The notes under the pieces: generated by a model
Seen by the model: the letters and a program-made list of their open reading frames with translations, nothing else
Told to the model about the DNA's origin: nothing
The model's database searches: none
DNA from: JARLFX01 sp036404255
GTDB lineage: Bacteria; Acidobacteriota; Terriglobia; Terriglobales; Acidobacteriaceae
NCBI GenBank assembly: GCA_036404255.1
Contig: DASWOP010000123.1
Coordinates: forward strand, 1-6,786
Direction of reading: 5' to 3'
Length of the DNA stretch: 6,786 nt
Program-made: the position numbers and the translations under genes
Shown here: positions 6,510 through 6,786 of the stretch, in pieces
Numbering within the stretch: the stretch's first letter is position 1
How the letters are laid out: every line of letters starts with the position of its first letter

Positions 6510-6563
6510 CGTTCAACCTCGTGTGCCCGCACATCACGGCCAGATCGCCGTCCTGCTGTCTTC

Positions 6564-6573
6564 TGCGCTGTAT
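6564..6573 (-). repeat. Copy of 10-mer ATACAGCGCA (trpA-aroQ gap)
   Basis: This copy lies in the gap after trpA, 54 bases before the aroQ ATG, in the same orientation as the copies at 5158-5167 and 5103-5112. The rest of the gap (6510-6595) shows no terminator or riboswitch-like structure that I can support. Confidence 0.3.
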
Positions 6574-6595
6574 GCGTGTAGTCCATGATACCGTT

Positions 6596-6786
6596 TTAGC
6601 CCTGCAACCCTGCAATGAACTCGCCCACGGCCTTTGCTGCATCCTGCGGTTCTGAACGCTCAATCAGCGCCACCAACGCACTTCCAATTACCGCTGCATC
6701 GGCAAACTTGCCCACCGCCCGCACATGCTCCGCGTTGCTGATGCCAAACCCCACCGCCACCGGCAGCGTGGTGAACTGCCGCAGCC
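6596..6786 (-). CDS. trpA: Tryptophan synthase alpha subunit, C-terminal part
   Basis: Only the last 63 codons and the TAA stop (6598-6596) are inside the window; the gene continues past the right edge. TrpA cleaves indole-3-glycerol phosphate to indole and glyceraldehyde 3-phosphate and channels indole to TrpB. The visible part carries the phosphate-binding end of the TIM barrel: LPVAVGFGISNAEHV, then AVIGSALVALIE, followed by the usual last helix ending FIAGLQG. These are the two best-conserved blocks at the TrpA C-terminus. It is the most upstream visible gene of the minus-strand run, and trpB would be expected just beyond the edge. The stop precedes the aroQ ATG by 86 bases, a gap long enough for an internal promoter, though I see none. 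Confidence 0.94.
   Translation of the reverse strand, partial: LRQFTTLPVAVGFGISNAEHVRAVGKFADAAVIGSALVALIERSEPQDAAKAVGEFIAGLQG

Noticed and set aside
6522..6533. TGTGC-CC-GCACA inverted repeat before aroQ as an attenuator
   Set aside because: A five-pair stem with a two-base loop would not form as drawn, and there is no T-tract, leader peptide or Trp-codon run.
6335..6586. 83-codon minus-strand frame starting in the trpA-aroQ gap
   Set aside because: It overlaps most of aroQ in another frame, and its product is Arg/Ser-rich low-complexity protein, while the aroQ frame shows a complete chorismate mutase.

Overview
The window looks like chromosomal DNA from a moderately GC-rich Gram-negative soil bacterium. 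My best guess is Acidobacteriota (Terriglobia; Terriglobus, Granulicella or Edaphobacter type), judged from the protein style, the TonB-like transducer and the secreted GH13 enzyme. No rRNA or other direct taxonomic marker is present, so this is inference. I see no tRNA, rRNA, CRISPR array, insertion sequence, integrase or phage gene.

The left part (1-2956) deals with the cell envelope and sugars. A TonB-type energy transducer runs leftward out of the window. A secreted GH13 alpha-glucosidase-like enzyme is read divergently on the + strand, with the whole GH13 catalytic machinery intact. A small single-span membrane protein of unknown function follows on the + strand.

The right part (2966-6786) is a run of five minus-strand genes, in transcription order: trpA (3' end only), a stand-alone AroQ chorismate mutase, a type I-beta DAHP synthase with an N-terminal ferredoxin-like regulatory domain, a short prephenate/arogenate dehydrogenase (tyrA) and a threonine ammonia-lyase with one ACT domain (ilvA). 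Gaps are 86, 57, 38 and 32 bases, so co-transcription is likely. Together they hold the first committed step of the shikimate pathway, the chorismate-to-prephenate branch, the tyrosine branch and the last enzyme pair of tryptophan synthesis, with the first step of isoleucine synthesis at the end. The last two + strand and minus-strand genes converge with only 9 bases between them.

I do not see an undescribed defence, mobile or RNA-based system here. The points most worth checking are the adjacency of aroQ to a Tyr-regulated-type DAHP synthase, ilvA at the end of an aromatic operon, a repeated 10-mer with an operator-like palindrome around the tyrA start, and some start-codon ambiguities.
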